Positions 8,562 to 16,896 of a stretch of DNA of 64,000 nt are shown here, piece after piece. The notes under the pieces were generated by a model that had not been told where the DNA came from, ran no database searches, and saw only the letters and a program-made list of their open reading frames with translations. A program made the translations under genes and the position numbers. Where the stretch lies: NCBI RefSeq assembly GCF_018324205.1, contig NZ_AP023356.1, forward strand, positions 5,934,001-5,998,000, read 5' to 3'. Numbering within the stretch: position 1 is the first letter of the stretch; each line of letters begins with the position of its first letter. The DNA is from Actinoplanes ianthinogenes (GTDB lineage Bacteria; Actinomycetota; Actinomycetes; Mycobacteriales; Micromonosporaceae).

Positions 8562-8903
8562 CTAGTGGGGTTTGACCAGCCAGTTCCAGGCGCGTTTGAG
8601 GTTGCTGTCCGGGTGGGCCTCGGGCAGGTCGCCGGTGGGGCGGGGCAGGTGGTCGGCCGGCTCGGTGAGGATGACGCCGTTCTCGTAGAGGCCGGCGACC
8701 TTGTCGCCGGCGGCGAAGCGGGGACCGTCCGGGGTGCTGAGCAGGAGGCCGTGGAAGACGTCCTCGTGTTCGTCGGCGAGGACGTGGTCGACCGTGCCGA
8801 CGGTGTCGCCGCTGGGGGCGTATACCGGTACGCCCTCGCGCAGGACCAGGTAGGCGACCGGCTCGCCGAGGTCTTCCGCCTTCTCCGTCATGGCTTGGTG
8901 CAT
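8562..8903 (-). CDS. PRC-barrel domain protein
   Basis: A small protein of about 110 residues with a single PRC barrel: EPVAYLVLREGVPVYA, then GDTVGTVDHVLAD and DVFHGLLLSTPDG. A tail rich in Pro and Asp follows, ending in a Trp-containing segment. PRC barrels occur in the photosynthetic reaction centre H subunit and the rRNA-processing protein RimM. Stand-alone actinobacterial copies are of unknown function. ATG starts at 8903 and 8891 are both in frame, and neither has a textbook ribosome site, so the first four residues are uncertain. The gene ends 17 bp from the 15-bp tandem array. Confidence 0.75.
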   Translation of the reverse strand: MHQAMTEKAEDLGEPVAYLVLREGVPVYAPSGDTVGTVDHVLADEHEDVFHGLLLSTPDGPRFAAGDKVAGLYENGVILTEPADHLPRPTGDLPEAHPDSNLKRAWNWLVKPH

Positions 8904-9094
8904 ACCCCGCGGGGATCTCCGAAAACCCTGGATCAGCTTTTCGGCTGACCTGATCATGGCGATTTGTCCATATCGCGTTTCGCCTCCGAAAACGCGGTCA
9001 AATACGGACAGTCAGTCACTCAATTCCCATATCGTCGCTTTTGTCGGGCCGCGCTACTGCCGGACCGGACAACAGAGGCATCGGAGGATTCGTA

Positions 9095-9994
9095 ATGCAC
9101 AAGAGTCGGCGAATCGCAGCTATGTTCGCGCTGGCCACGGCGGCGACCGGGGTGGTCGCCGGCGCCGCCGCCGGGCCGGCTGCCGCGGCGCCGTTCCGCG
9201 GCCCGCAGCCGATCACCACCTGGCTGCGGCCGGTGCCGGCGAACGTTCCCAGCTGGATCGAGATCGCCTGGCGCACCGACCGGACCATCTGCGACGCGCG
9301 GGTCCAGGTCCGCGGCGACCGGGTGCGGGTGGACTACCTCGGGCACCGCAACGGGGCGCAGTTCTCGCGGGGCTCCACGCTCACCCCGCGGCGGACCGAC
9401 GTCACCCGGATCCGGGTCACGCCGTACTCGGTGTTCGGCGGGGTGGCGCGGCTGTGGACGACCATCTCGTACGACGAGTGCGGCTGGCGGGCCCGCACTC
9501 AGATGCGCACGACGGTGCTCACGCTGCCGGTGCTGCGCAACAGCTCGCCGGGGAATCAGGGTGGTCCGGGCGGCCCCGGAACCGGATTCCCCGGCGGTCC
9601 CACCGGCCCCGGCCAGGGTCAGTGGCCCGGCCAGGGTCAGTGGCCCGGCCAGGGTCAGGGTCCCGGCCAGGGTCAGGGTCCCGGCCAGGGTCAGGGTCCC
9701 GGCCAGGGTCAGGGACCGGGCCAGGGTCAGGGACCGGGCCAGGGTCAGGGACCGGGCCAGGGTCAGGGACCGGGCCAGGGTCAGGGACCGGGCCAGGGTC
9801 AGGGACCGGGCCAGGGTCAGGGTCCCGGCCAGGGCCAGGGTCCCGGCCAGGGCCAGGGACCGGGCCAGGGTCAGGGCAACTCCGGTAACCCCCAGCAGGG
9901 TGGCGCCAACCCCGGCGGCTCCCACTCGGGCGGGGGCGACCAGAACTGGCCGGGCCACGGTGGGCCGGGACAGGGCGGCGGCGGTCACCACTGA
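9095..9994 (+). CDS. Secreted protein with a (Pro-Gly-Gln-Gly-Gln-Gly)n C-terminal repeat
   Basis: A 299-residue protein. It has a classical signal peptide (MHKSRR, a hydrophobic core, GPAAAAP), and then a folded domain of about 140 residues with two Cys (TICDARV and DECGWR) likely bridged outside the cell. A low-complexity tail of 15 hexapeptides, PGQGQG or PGQGQW, follows, and then a Gly/Pro/His-rich end. The ribosome site GGAGG sits 7 nt before the ATG. The domain is unfamiliar to me. The tail resembles a flexible, hydrophilic cell-surface spacer. A terminator hairpin follows at 10011-10051. Confidence 0.8.
   Translation: MHKSRRIAAMFALATAATGVVAGAAAGPAAAAPFRGPQPITTWLRPVPANVPSWIEIAWRTDRTICDARVQVRGDRVRVDYLGHRNGAQFSRGSTLTPRRTDVTRIRVTPYSVFGGVARLWTTISYDECGWRARTQMRTTVLTLPVLRNSSPGNQGGPGGPGTGFPGGPTGPGQGQWPGQGQWPGQGQGPGQGQGPGQGQGPGQGQGPGQGQGPGQGQGPGQGQGPGQGQGPGQGQGPGQGQGPGQGQGPGQGQGPGQGQGNSGNPQQGGANPGGSHSGGGDQNWPGHGGPGQGGGGHH
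9608..9877 (+). repeat. 18-bp coding tandem repeat, 15 copies
   Basis: Fifteen in-frame 18-bp units, CCSGGCCAGGGYCAGKGS, code for Pro-Gly-Gln-Gly-Gln-Gly, with the first two units ending in Trp instead of Gly. The nucleotide sequence is much more uniform than codon degeneracy requires, with runs of identical units from about 9700 to 9830. This indicates recent expansion by slippage or unequal exchange. Copy number is therefore likely to vary between strains and to be error-prone in assembly. Confidence 0.92.
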
Positions 9995-10010
9995 CCCTGT
10001 CCCCGCATGA

Positions 10011-10051
10011 GAGAGGCGCACGGCCGGCTTCCCCCCGGTCGTGCGCCTCTC
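10011..10051 (+). terminator. Hairpin terminator after the repeat-tail gene
   Basis: A 12-bp perfect stem, GAGAGGCGCACG with CGTGCGCCTCTC, extended inward by a GCCGG/CCGGT segment. It lies 17 bp after the stop at 9994. There is no strong T-run, as is common in actinobacteria. Confidence 0.7.
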
Positions 10052-10081
10052 GGCGTACCGAAACCGGTCTTGATCTGAAGA

Positions 10082-10116
10082 ACCGGCCGCCGGACAGGGG
10101 GTGTCCGGCGGCCGGT
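10082..10116 (-). terminator. Hairpin terminator after the flippase-acyltransferase gene
   Basis: A 15-bp perfect stem, ACCGGCCGCCGGACA with its complement, around a five-base loop. It is positioned 53 bp beyond the stop of the minus-strand gene that ends at 10170. On the minus strand it is followed by TTCTTC. Confidence 0.75.
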
Positions 10117-10169
10117 GGGGCGCCCGGCGGGCCAGGGGGGCAGGCCGTGCCGGGCGCGGGTCCGCAACC

Positions 10170-12719
10170 TCAGCGGCGGGCCATGATCAGGCCGGCCGGG
10201 TCGCTGCACACCAGGTCGAGGGCGCGCTGCACCACCTGCGGGTCGTAGGTCGAGGCGTGGAAGGTCGCCTCCAGGTGCAGCACCCCGTTCATCTCGCTGG
10301 TGGTCAGCGTGACGCCCTCCGGGCCGTTCAGCGTCGGGACGCTCTGGTTGACCCGGCCGGCCGCGTCGACGGCCCACGGCAGGTCGCCGAGCACGTCGTG
10401 CCGGCCCTGGTTGCTGAAGGTCAGCCGGGGGCGCGGCCGGGTCGCGATCTCGGACGGGAACGGGTCCGGCAGGCCGGGCGCGCCGGTCAGCAGCAGCTTG
10501 CCCTCGCGCAACGCGATCATGGTGAGGATCCGGCCGGTGGCCAGTTCCGCCTTCAGTGTCTTGTGGATCGACATCGGGTCGATCAGGTTCTCCGGGCGCA
10601 GGTACGGGCCCATGCAGAAGTTGCTGTCGATGCTCACCCCCGGGCCGAGGTAGCGACGGGCGTCGGCGAGGAAGGTGCCGCCGGTCAGGTCCGGCTCCAG
10701 GCCCAGCTCGACCAGCGCCGAGGTGAACGCCGCGAAGGTGATCGCCGAGGTGGTGACACCCGGGGCGTACTCGTCGCGCCAGGTGCGCATCTGGCCGAGG
10801 ACCAGGGACGAGCGGGCGGTACGCACGGTCAGGCCGGCCTGCCACGGCCGGGTCGGCCCGGGCTCGGCGTGCGGCGGCGCCGGGAAGCTCAGCCCGGTCC
10901 GCCACCGGTCCGGGTGCAGCCCGAACTGCTTCCACCAGGCCTTCGGCAGCGCCCAGCGGTGGCGCGCGGACGGGGCGATGCGCGCCGCCCGGCCCTCGTT
11001 CGCGGCCAGGATGAGCTCACGCAGCAGGGTGTTCACCGGGCCGGCGTCGCCGTACGCGTGCGACACCTTGAGCGCCACGTACCCGCCGCCGACCAGGATC
11101 CGCACCGGGTGGTGTCCCCGCGGCTCGGCCTGCAGGCGCCGGGTCATCGCGTCGAAGTCCACCGGGCCGGGCCCGGCGTCGGTCACCGCGTCGAGCACGT
11201 AGGTCGCGAAGCTCGCCGCGTCCATGTGCTGCCACTTGGCGCCGGACCGGTCCAGCCGGGAGACCGCCCGGTGCGACGGATCGGCCAGGTGCAGCCCGAC
11301 CAGGGCGTTGCGCAGCCGGTCCGCGGTGACCCCGGTCAGCGGGCCGACCGTGCGGATGTACTCCAGCGGCAGCCACGCCTTCTCGTGCAGGGTCAGGCTG
11401 GTGGTGGACATGACATTCACTCCCTCTGCCGGCGCCGTCTCGTCGACGACGGGCGCGAATACAACCTTGAGCACGGTCGGCGCGACCAGCACGGTCTCGA
11501 TCGCCATCACCACGGCGACCCAGGTGACCAGGTCGGTCAGGTCCCCGTGGGTGCCGCCCCACCAGGCCGCGAGCAGTTCGGCCGCACCGGCGAAGACCGA
11601 GAAGATCCCGGCGCCGCGGACCTTGCCCCGCACCCGGGACACGGCGAGGAAGAAGTGGTGGAAGACGAACGGGACGTAGGTCAGCGTCAGGATGGCGAGC
11701 GCCGAGCCGGCCGTCTCGGCGTACGCGCTGCCGAACACCGACATGATCGGCTCGGCCAGCAGCATCACCACCAGCGCCACCGGGACGCCACCGGCCAGGC
11801 AGATCAGCAGACCCATCCGGACCTTGCCGCGCAGCGCGGCCTTGTCGCCGGCGGCCACCGCGAACAGCGTGAGCGCCACGTTGCCGGGGACCATGGCCAG
11901 GAACGACAGCACCATGAACGCGGTGTAGAAGGCGGCGTTCGCCTCGGCCGAGAGCACCGCGGTGACCACCAGTGGCAGGGCCGCCCGGGGCAGGTAGGTG
12001 GCCAGGTTCAGCAGGTTGTGGTCGAAGGTGGCCCGGCCCCGGCCGTGCAGCAGCGACACCCGCGGGCGCAGCGAGTCGATCATGCCGCGCCGGCGTACCG
12101 CCCGGTGCAGGATCGCGGTCGACGCGACGATGCCGGCCACCCAGGTGAGCAGCAGCTCGCCGCCGGTCAGCGTGATCGGCAGCAGCGCGAGCACACCGAG
12201 CAGGACCAGCTTGATCACCGAGAACCAGGCGTTGCGCATCAGCTGCAACGGGCCCTGGAGCAGGCCGACCATGGCCTCGTCGAGGACCAGCGTCATGGCG
12301 TTCAGCGCGATGCCGGCTACCAGCAGCACGGTGCCCGGGACGCCGCCCATCGCCGCTTGCAGGCTGGGGATCCAGAGGTGCGCGGCGGCCACGTAGAGCA
12401 GGCCGCCGGCGGTCGCCGCGGCGCCCGCGACCAGCAGGCAGGTGGAGATCAGGTCCCACTTGCCGCGGCGGATCGCCGGCAGGTCGGAGATCAGCATGGT
12501 GCCCATGCCGAACATGCCGATGGTGCCGATCAGGGTCATCGCCGAGACCGCGGCGGAGGCCTGGCCGACCGCCGCGGGCGTGGCGACGCGTGCGGCGATC
12601 CACCAGTACGCGAAACCGAACGCCGAGGTGACCAGCGTCGTCGCCATCAGCGAGCCGGCGTTCAGGAAGAGGTCGACGTGACCGCGCAGTGCGGCCAGGA
12701 TGCCCCGGCGTGCCGTCAC
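10170..12719 (-). CDS. Fusion: MATE/Wzx-type flippase + condensation-like acyltransferase
   Basis: One uninterrupted 849-residue frame. Residues 1 to about 420 form a polytopic oligosaccharide/lipid flippase of the MVF/MATE superfamily (COG2244-like; for example FGFAYWWIAARVATPAAVGQ). Residues about 437-849 are a soluble CoA/carrier-dependent acyltransferase of the condensation-domain superfamily, with the catalytic HxxxD as His554-AYG-Asp558. The later segment with DARRYLGPG and SNFCMGPYL fits the same fold. The likely role is acylation of a glycolipid or lipid intermediate coupled to its export at the membrane. Residue 437 is a Met with its own strong ribosome site, so the acyltransferase may also be made alone (see the separate entry). 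No glycan cluster is adjacent, and the substrate is unknown. Confidence 0.82.
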   Translation of the reverse strand: MTARRGILAALRGHVDLFLNAGSLMATTLVTSAFGFAYWWIAARVATPAAVGQASAAVSAMTLIGTIGMFGMGTMLISDLPAIRRGKWDLISTCLLVAGAAATAGGLLYVAAAHLWIPSLQAAMGGVPGTVLLVAGIALNAMTLVLDEAMVGLLQGPLQLMRNAWFSVIKLVLLGVLALLPITLTGGELLLTWVAGIVASTAILHRAVRRRGMIDSLRPRVSLLHGRGRATFDHNLLNLATYLPRAALPLVVTAVLSAEANAAFYTAFMVLSFLAMVPGNVALTLFAVAAGDKAALRGKVRMGLLICLAGGVPVALVVMLLAEPIMSVFGSAYAETAGSALAILTLTYVPFVFHHFFLAVSRVRGKVRGAGIFSVFAGAAELLAAWWGGTHGDLTDLVTWVAVVMAIETVLVAPTVLKVVFAPVVDETAPAEGVNVMSTTSLTLHEKAWLPLEYIRTVGPLTGVTADRLRNALVGLHLADPSHRAVSRLDRSGAKWQHMDAASFATYVLDAVTDAGPGPVDFDAMTRRLQAEPRGHHPVRILVGGGYVALKVSHAYGDAGPVNTLLRELILAANEGRAARIAPSARHRWALPKAWWKQFGLHPDRWRTGLSFPAPPHAEPGPTRPWQAGLTVRTARSSLVLGQMRTWRDEYAPGVTTSAITFAAFTSALVELGLEPDLTGGTFLADARRYLGPGVSIDSNFCMGPYLRPENLIDPMSIHKTLKAELATGRILTMIALREGKLLLTGAPGLPDPFPSEIATRPRPRLTFSNQGRHDVLGDLPWAVDAAGRVNQSVPTLNGPEGVTLTTSEMNGVLHLEATFHASTYDPQVVQRALDLVCSDPAGLIMARR
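11409..11424 (-). promoter_or_regulatory. Internal ribosome binding site and ATG inside the fusion gene
   Basis: On the minus strand, GAGGGAG is followed 8 nt later by an in-frame ATG (start base 11411, MSTTSLTLHEKAW). The site falls exactly at the junction between the flippase and the acyltransferase. It would give a separate 413-residue acyltransferase (10170-11411) with the HxxxD motif at residues 118-122. The spacing and purine content are as good as at any true start in the window. Confidence 0.6.
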
Positions 12720-12871
12720 TTCGTCACTACCCCCAAGATCGGCATGGTGACGAAACTAGTAACTCGCCGTGTTCATCGGGTAGGGCGAATCTGATCAGCC
12801 TGGCAAGCTGTCTGGACTGGAAAAACGACCGAAAGGGCGAGCGGTGTGATCTGGCTTTCAGTTACCCGGCG

Positions 12872-13969
12872 TCACAGCCAGCCGGTCTTCTTGAGCCGCC
12901 AGTAGAGGCCGCCGCAGAGCACCGCCATGGTGCCGACCGAGCCGGCGAAGCCGTACGGCGACCCCAGCCCCGGCATCACCGCGAAGTTCATCCCGTAGAT
13001 CCCGGCGATCACCGTCGGCACCGCGGCGATCGCGGCCCACGCGGCGATCTTGCGCATGTCGTCGTTCTGGGCGATCGAGATCTGCGCCAGCCGGGCCTGC
13101 AGGATCGAGTTGAGCAGATCGTCGAAGCCGGCCACCCGGTCCACCGCCCGGCCCAGCCGCCCGCGCACGTCCACCAGGTAAGGCCGGAGGCCGGCCGGCA
13201 GGTCCCGGGCCGCCAGCACCTGGGTGAACGGATCTGCCAGCGGCAGCACCGCCCGCTTGAACTCCACCATCTCCCGTTTCAGCTGGTAGACGTGGGCGAT
13301 CCCGGCGCCCCGCCCGGCGCTGAAGATCTCCTCCTCCAGGGTCTCCAGGTCGCGCTCGACGTGGCCGGCCACGTCCAGGTAGCTGTCGACCAGGCGGCTG
13401 CCCACCGCGTACGCCACCGCCCACGGCCCGTGCCGCAGCACGTCCGGCCGTTTCTCCAGCTCCTGGCGCACCGCCCAGAGCGGGCCGACCGGGCCGTGCC
13501 GCACCGTGATGGCGAACCACGGGCCGATCAGCACCGTGATGTCGCCGGTCTCCACCACCTCGGAGGTGTCGGTGAGCCGGTCGTGCTCGACGTACCGGGC
13601 GGCGCGCAGCACCAGCCGGGTCACCTCGCCTACGGTCTCCATCCCGGGCCGGTGCCCGCCGCTGGTGGCCCGCTCGGCGAACAGCTCGTGCAGGCCGAAC
13701 ACCTCGGCGATCAGGTCCATCGTGGCCCGGTCCGGCTCGTGCAGGCCGAGCCAGACGAACGCGTTGCGCCGGCGCCGGGCGATCCGGGCCGCCTCCGGGA
13801 ACGGCACCTGCCGCGGCTGGCCCGGCTCGGCCCGGCGCTGCCCGGCGGCGTAGACCGCGCAGTCGACGACCGCGTCCGGGTTGCCCAGGCGCGGGGCGGG
13901 CGCGGCGCGCCGGGGCCGGCGCAGGGTGTCCAGGAACTGGCGGAACGGACGGAGGCGTTGCTCCAGCAT
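12872..13969 (-). CDS. corA: CorA-family divalent cation transporter
   Basis: A 365-residue protein. It has a long soluble N-terminal domain rich in charged helices. Near the C-terminus come the first pore helix with the diagnostic YGMNF motif, a short periplasmic loop and a second membrane helix ending with basic residues (WRLKKTGWL). This is the standard CorA pentamer subunit for Mg2+, Co2+ or Ni2+ uptake. It starts at an ATG just downstream of the ABC exporter genes on the same strand, with a 51-bp gap and no obvious M-box leader. Confidence 0.9.
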   Translation of the reverse strand: MLEQRLRPFRQFLDTLRRPRRAAPAPRLGNPDAVVDCAVYAAGQRRAEPGQPRQVPFPEAARIARRRRNAFVWLGLHEPDRATMDLIAEVFGLHELFAERATSGGHRPGMETVGEVTRLVLRAARYVEHDRLTDTSEVVETGDITVLIGPWFAITVRHGPVGPLWAVRQELEKRPDVLRHGPWAVAYAVGSRLVDSYLDVAGHVERDLETLEEEIFSAGRGAGIAHVYQLKREMVEFKRAVLPLADPFTQVLAARDLPAGLRPYLVDVRGRLGRAVDRVAGFDDLLNSILQARLAQISIAQNDDMRKIAAWAAIAAVPTVIAGIYGMNFAVMPGLGSPYGFAGSVGTMAVLCGGLYWRLKKTGWL

Positions 13970-14020
13970 GCGTGCTCCCCATCCCCGGTGTGCGGCGGTC
14001 CAGGGATGGAAGGTAGCGGG

Positions 14021-14758
14021 TCAGTCCGAGCGGTGCATCGCCCGCACGCCGACGAGCAGCCCGAACAACCCCATCCCGGCGGCGGCGATCAACCCGTACG
14101 CGGTGGCCCGGGACCAGACGTCGCCGTCGAACAGCGCGCGCTCGGCGTCCACCACGTACGTCATGGGGTTGATCTTCGACAGGGTCCGCAACCAGGCCGG
14201 GCCGTTGTCGATCGGCAGCAGCACCCCGGCGAGCAGCAGCAACGGGAAGAGCAGGGTCTGCTGCACGGTCCAGAACAGCCACTCCTGGTTCTTCGAGGCC
14301 AGCGCGAGCGTGTACGACAGCGCGCCCAGCCCGACGCAGAACCCGGCCAGGATCAGCAGCCCGAGCAGCGCCCCGCCCAGGTGCAGCCGGAACCCGAACG
14401 GGATGCAGACCGCCACGATCAGCGCGGCCTGGGCGAGCATCGGGACGATCTCCTTGAGCGCCCGGCCGATCAGCAGGGCGGGGCGGCGCAGCGGGGTGAC
14501 CAGCATCCGCTCGTGCGAGCCGGTCTGGATCTCGTAGAGCAGGTTGGAACCGGTCATCGACGAGCCGAACAGGCAGGACATCACGATGATCCCGGGCACG
14601 AACCACTGGAGCGACTGATCGTCGGGCAGCAGCGGCGCGAACAGCGCCAGGAAGAACAGCGGCTGCACCATCGAGAAGATGATCGTGAACGGGCTGCGGA
14701 GCACCGGGCGCAGCTCGCGGCTGAAGACGACCCCGGTGTCGGTGACGAGGTTGCTCAT
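14021..14758 (-). CDS. ABC-2 type transporter permease (DrrB-like)
   Basis: A 245-residue protein with about six membrane helices. The segments ELRPVLRSPFTIIFSMVQP and SNLLYEIQTGSHERMLVTPLRR match the ABC-2 signature of DrrB-type exporters. It would form the membrane channel for the ATPase encoded immediately upstream (2-bp gap), and both are on one transcript. Substrates of this class include drugs and lipids. Here the substrate is unknown. Confidence 0.92.
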   Translation of the reverse strand: MSNLVTDTGVVFSRELRPVLRSPFTIIFSMVQPLFFLALFAPLLPDDQSLQWFVPGIIVMSCLFGSSMTGSNLLYEIQTGSHERMLVTPLRRPALLIGRALKEIVPMLAQAALIVAVCIPFGFRLHLGGALLGLLILAGFCVGLGALSYTLALASKNQEWLFWTVQQTLLFPLLLLAGVLLPIDNGPAWLRTLSKINPMTYVVDAERALFDGDVWSRATAYGLIAAAGMGLFGLLVGVRAMHRSD

Positions 14759-14760
14759 GA

Positions 14761-15666
14761 TCAGGCCTCCTGGGTCTCGTCGCGCAGGCTGCGACCGGTC
14801 AGGGTGAGGAAGACGTCGTCGAGGGTCGGCCGGATCACCTCGACGGAGAGCGGCCGCAGGTCGAGCAGGGTCGGGACCAGCCGCGGCCCGTCCTCCGTGG
14901 TGATCACCACCCGGGTGCCCTCGCGGGTGCCCTCCCGGACGCGGGCCGCCTCCGCCTCCGAGGCGAAACCGAGGATCACCCGGTCACCGACGTGCTTGGC
15001 CTTGAGGCGCTGCGGGCTGTCGTCGGCGATGATCCGGCCGTGGTCGATCACGATCACCCGTTCGGCCATCGAGTCGGCCTCCTCCAGATAGTGCGTGGTC
15101 AGCACGATCGTGGTGCCGTGCTCCCGGCGCAGCCGGAGGATGTGCTCCTGGAGGTTGGCCCGGTTCTGCGGGTCCAGCCCGGTCGACGGCTCGTCGAGGA
15201 AGAGCAGCTCGGGCGCGTGGATCAGGCCCATCGCGATGTCCAGGCGGCGGCGCTGCCCGCCGGAGAGCGTGGAGACGGTCCGGTCGGCGACCTCGCCCAG
15301 GCCCAGCGAGTCGATCAGTTCGGCGGCGCGGGCGCGGGCCTGGCGGACCGGCAGGCCGTACGCGCGACCCTGGCTGATCAGCTCGTCCCGGCCGCGCTGG
15401 CTGTGCCCGGCGCCGTTGCCCTGTCCGATGTAGCCGATCCGCCGGCGCACCTCGCGCTGCCCGATGACCACGTCGAAGCCGGCCACCTCGGCGCTGCCCG
15501 AGGTCGGCGGGATCAGCGTGGTGAGCATCCGCAGCGTGGTGGACTTGCCGGCGCCGTTCGGCCCGAGCAGCGCGACCAGCTCGCCGTCCGTGACGTCGAG
15601 GGAGACACCGTCGACGGCGACCACGCTCTTGAACCGCTTCGTCAGTTCTCGCGTCGCAATCATCAT
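14761..15666 (-). CDS. ABC transporter ATPase (DrrA-like)
   Basis: A protein of about 301 residues with all ATPase motifs: Walker A (LLGPNGAGKST), Q-loop (YIGQGNG), signature (LSGGQRRR), Walker B (LLFLDEPSTGLDP) and the switch His (TTHY). The C-terminal extension is like that of the daunorubicin exporter ATPase DrrA. The start is uncertain. Two adjacent ATGs (15666 and 15663) fit the family N-terminus (ATRELTKRF), while a GTG at 15696 has a better ribosome site (TGAGG, 7 nt) but adds ten unrelated residues. It is divergent from a WYL regulator 62 bp away. Confidence 0.92.
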   Translation of the reverse strand: MMIATRELTKRFKSVVAVDGVSLDVTDGELVALLGPNGAGKSTTLRMLTTLIPPTSGSAEVAGFDVVIGQREVRRRIGYIGQGNGAGHSQRGRDELISQGRAYGLPVRQARARAAELIDSLGLGEVADRTVSTLSGGQRRRLDIAMGLIHAPELLFLDEPSTGLDPQNRANLQEHILRLRREHGTTIVLTTHYLEEADSMAERVIVIDHGRIIADDSPQRLKAKHVGDRVILGFASEAEAARVREGTREGTRVVITTEDGPRLVPTLLDLRPLSVEVIRPTLDDVFLTLTGRSLRDETQEA

Positions 15667-15728
15667 GCCGTCGACGCTAGGGTGAGTTGCGGCCACTTTC
15701 TGGCCTCAATGCGAGGGATTCTGGACCC

Positions 15729-16685
15729 ATGGCGAACACGAGTGCCCGGATGCTGCGACTGCTGTCGCTGCTGCAGACCCATCGCTACTGGCCCGGCGCG
15801 GAGCTGGCCGACCGCCTCGAGGTCAGCCCGCGCACGCTGCGCCGGGACGTGGACCGGTTGCGCGAGCTGGGCTATCCGGTGGACGCCAGCCGCGGCGTGG
15901 CCGGCGGCTACCAGTTGCAGGCCGGCGCCGCGGTGCCGCCGCTGCTGCTCGACGACGAGGAGGCGGTGGCCATCGCGGTCGGGCTGCGCAGCGCGGCGGC
16001 CGGCGCGGTCGCCGGCTTCGAGGAGACCTCGGTGCGTGCCCTGGCCAAGGTGATCCAGCTGCTGCCGCCCCGGCTGCGCCGCCGGATCGACGCGTTGCAG
16101 GCGGTGACCAGCCCCGGCGTCCTCGGCGGCGGGCCGACGCTGGACGCCGGGGTGCTGACCACGATCGCGATGGCCACCCGCGGCGAGGAGCGGCTGCGCT
16201 TCGACTACACCCCGCGCGACGGGGAGACCGCCCGCCGGTTCGCGGAGCCGCACCGGCTGGTCCCGCTCGGCCGGAGGTGGTACCTGCTGGCCTGGGACCT
16301 CGACCGCGGCGACTGGCGAAGCTTCCGGGTGGACCGGATCGCCGGACCGGCGCTGACCGGTGCCCGGTTCCGTCCCCGGGAGATCCCGGGCGGCGACCCG
16401 GTGGTCTGGCTGCGGTCGCGGATCCGCGCGATCCCCACCCGGCACGACGTGTCCGTCCTGCTGGAGACCGACCCCGAGCGGGTGACCGCGGTGGTCGGCC
16501 ACTGGGGCACGATCGAACCGGTCCGCGACGGCGTCTGCCGGCTCCGGATGAACGTCGACGATCTCGGCTGGCCGACCATGGTGCTCGGCGTGCTGGGCGT
16601 GCCTTTCACCGTCGAATCACCCGCTGAGCTGCGGGAGAACGTGCAGGCGGTGGGCCGCAACCTGCTGCGCGGCACGACCCTCTGA
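15729..16685 (+). CDS. WYL-domain transcriptional regulator (HTH_11 + WYL)
   Basis: A 318-residue protein. The N-terminal winged helix (RMLRLLSLLQTHRYWPGAEL, then LEVSPRTLRRDVDRLRELGYP) is followed by the WYL ligand-sensing domain (RFDYTPRDGE, then HRLVPLGRRWYLLAWDLDR) and a WCX C-terminal extension. WYL proteins are thought to bind nucleic-acid or nucleotide ligands. The divergent arrangement with the DrrAB-like exporter suggests it controls that operon, which is inference. The ATG at 15729 follows GAGGG. Confidence 0.9.
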   Translation: MANTSARMLRLLSLLQTHRYWPGAELADRLEVSPRTLRRDVDRLRELGYPVDASRGVAGGYQLQAGAAVPPLLLDDEEAVAIAVGLRSAAAGAVAGFEETSVRALAKVIQLLPPRLRRRIDALQAVTSPGVLGGGPTLDAGVLTTIAMATRGEERLRFDYTPRDGETARRFAEPHRLVPLGRRWYLLAWDLDRGDWRSFRVDRIAGPALTGARFRPREIPGGDPVVWLRSRIRAIPTRHDVSVLLETDPERVTAVVGHWGTIEPVRDGVCRLRMNVDDLGWPTMVLGVLGVPFTVESPAELRENVQAVGRNLLRGTTL

Positions 16686-16896
16686 TCTGGACGGACCGAC
16701 GCCCCCGTGGCGCCGGTCCGCATTCACGAAGGTAGCTATCGGGTGCGACAATTTCCCGTCAATTTTCGCCCGGAGCTTATATAAAAATCCCCTTAATCAA
16801 GGCCCGGGCGATCAGGATCGGGTCCGCGTTCCGGTGCCGGGTCCGCGGTGCGCCATCTCCGCCAGGATTTCCGTACGCCCGGAGCGCGCCGCCGCC

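Noticed and set aside
8326..8948. Pentapeptide-repeat protein reading of the 15-bp array
   Set aside because: The A(D/N)LXX consensus is not met, no ribosome site precedes it, and the frame enters antisense of the PRC gene.
10101..12794. A very long open frame (about 900 residues) on the plus strand
   Set aside because: It is antisense to the flippase-acyltransferase fusion, rich in Arg/Gly/Asp with no domain; it arises from GC-rich third codon positions.
16768..16804. AT-rich stretch with CCTTAATCAAGG and a following T-run on the minus strand as a terminator
   Set aside because: The stem is only 4 bp and lies about 100 bp beyond the GNAT stop; not strong enough to list.
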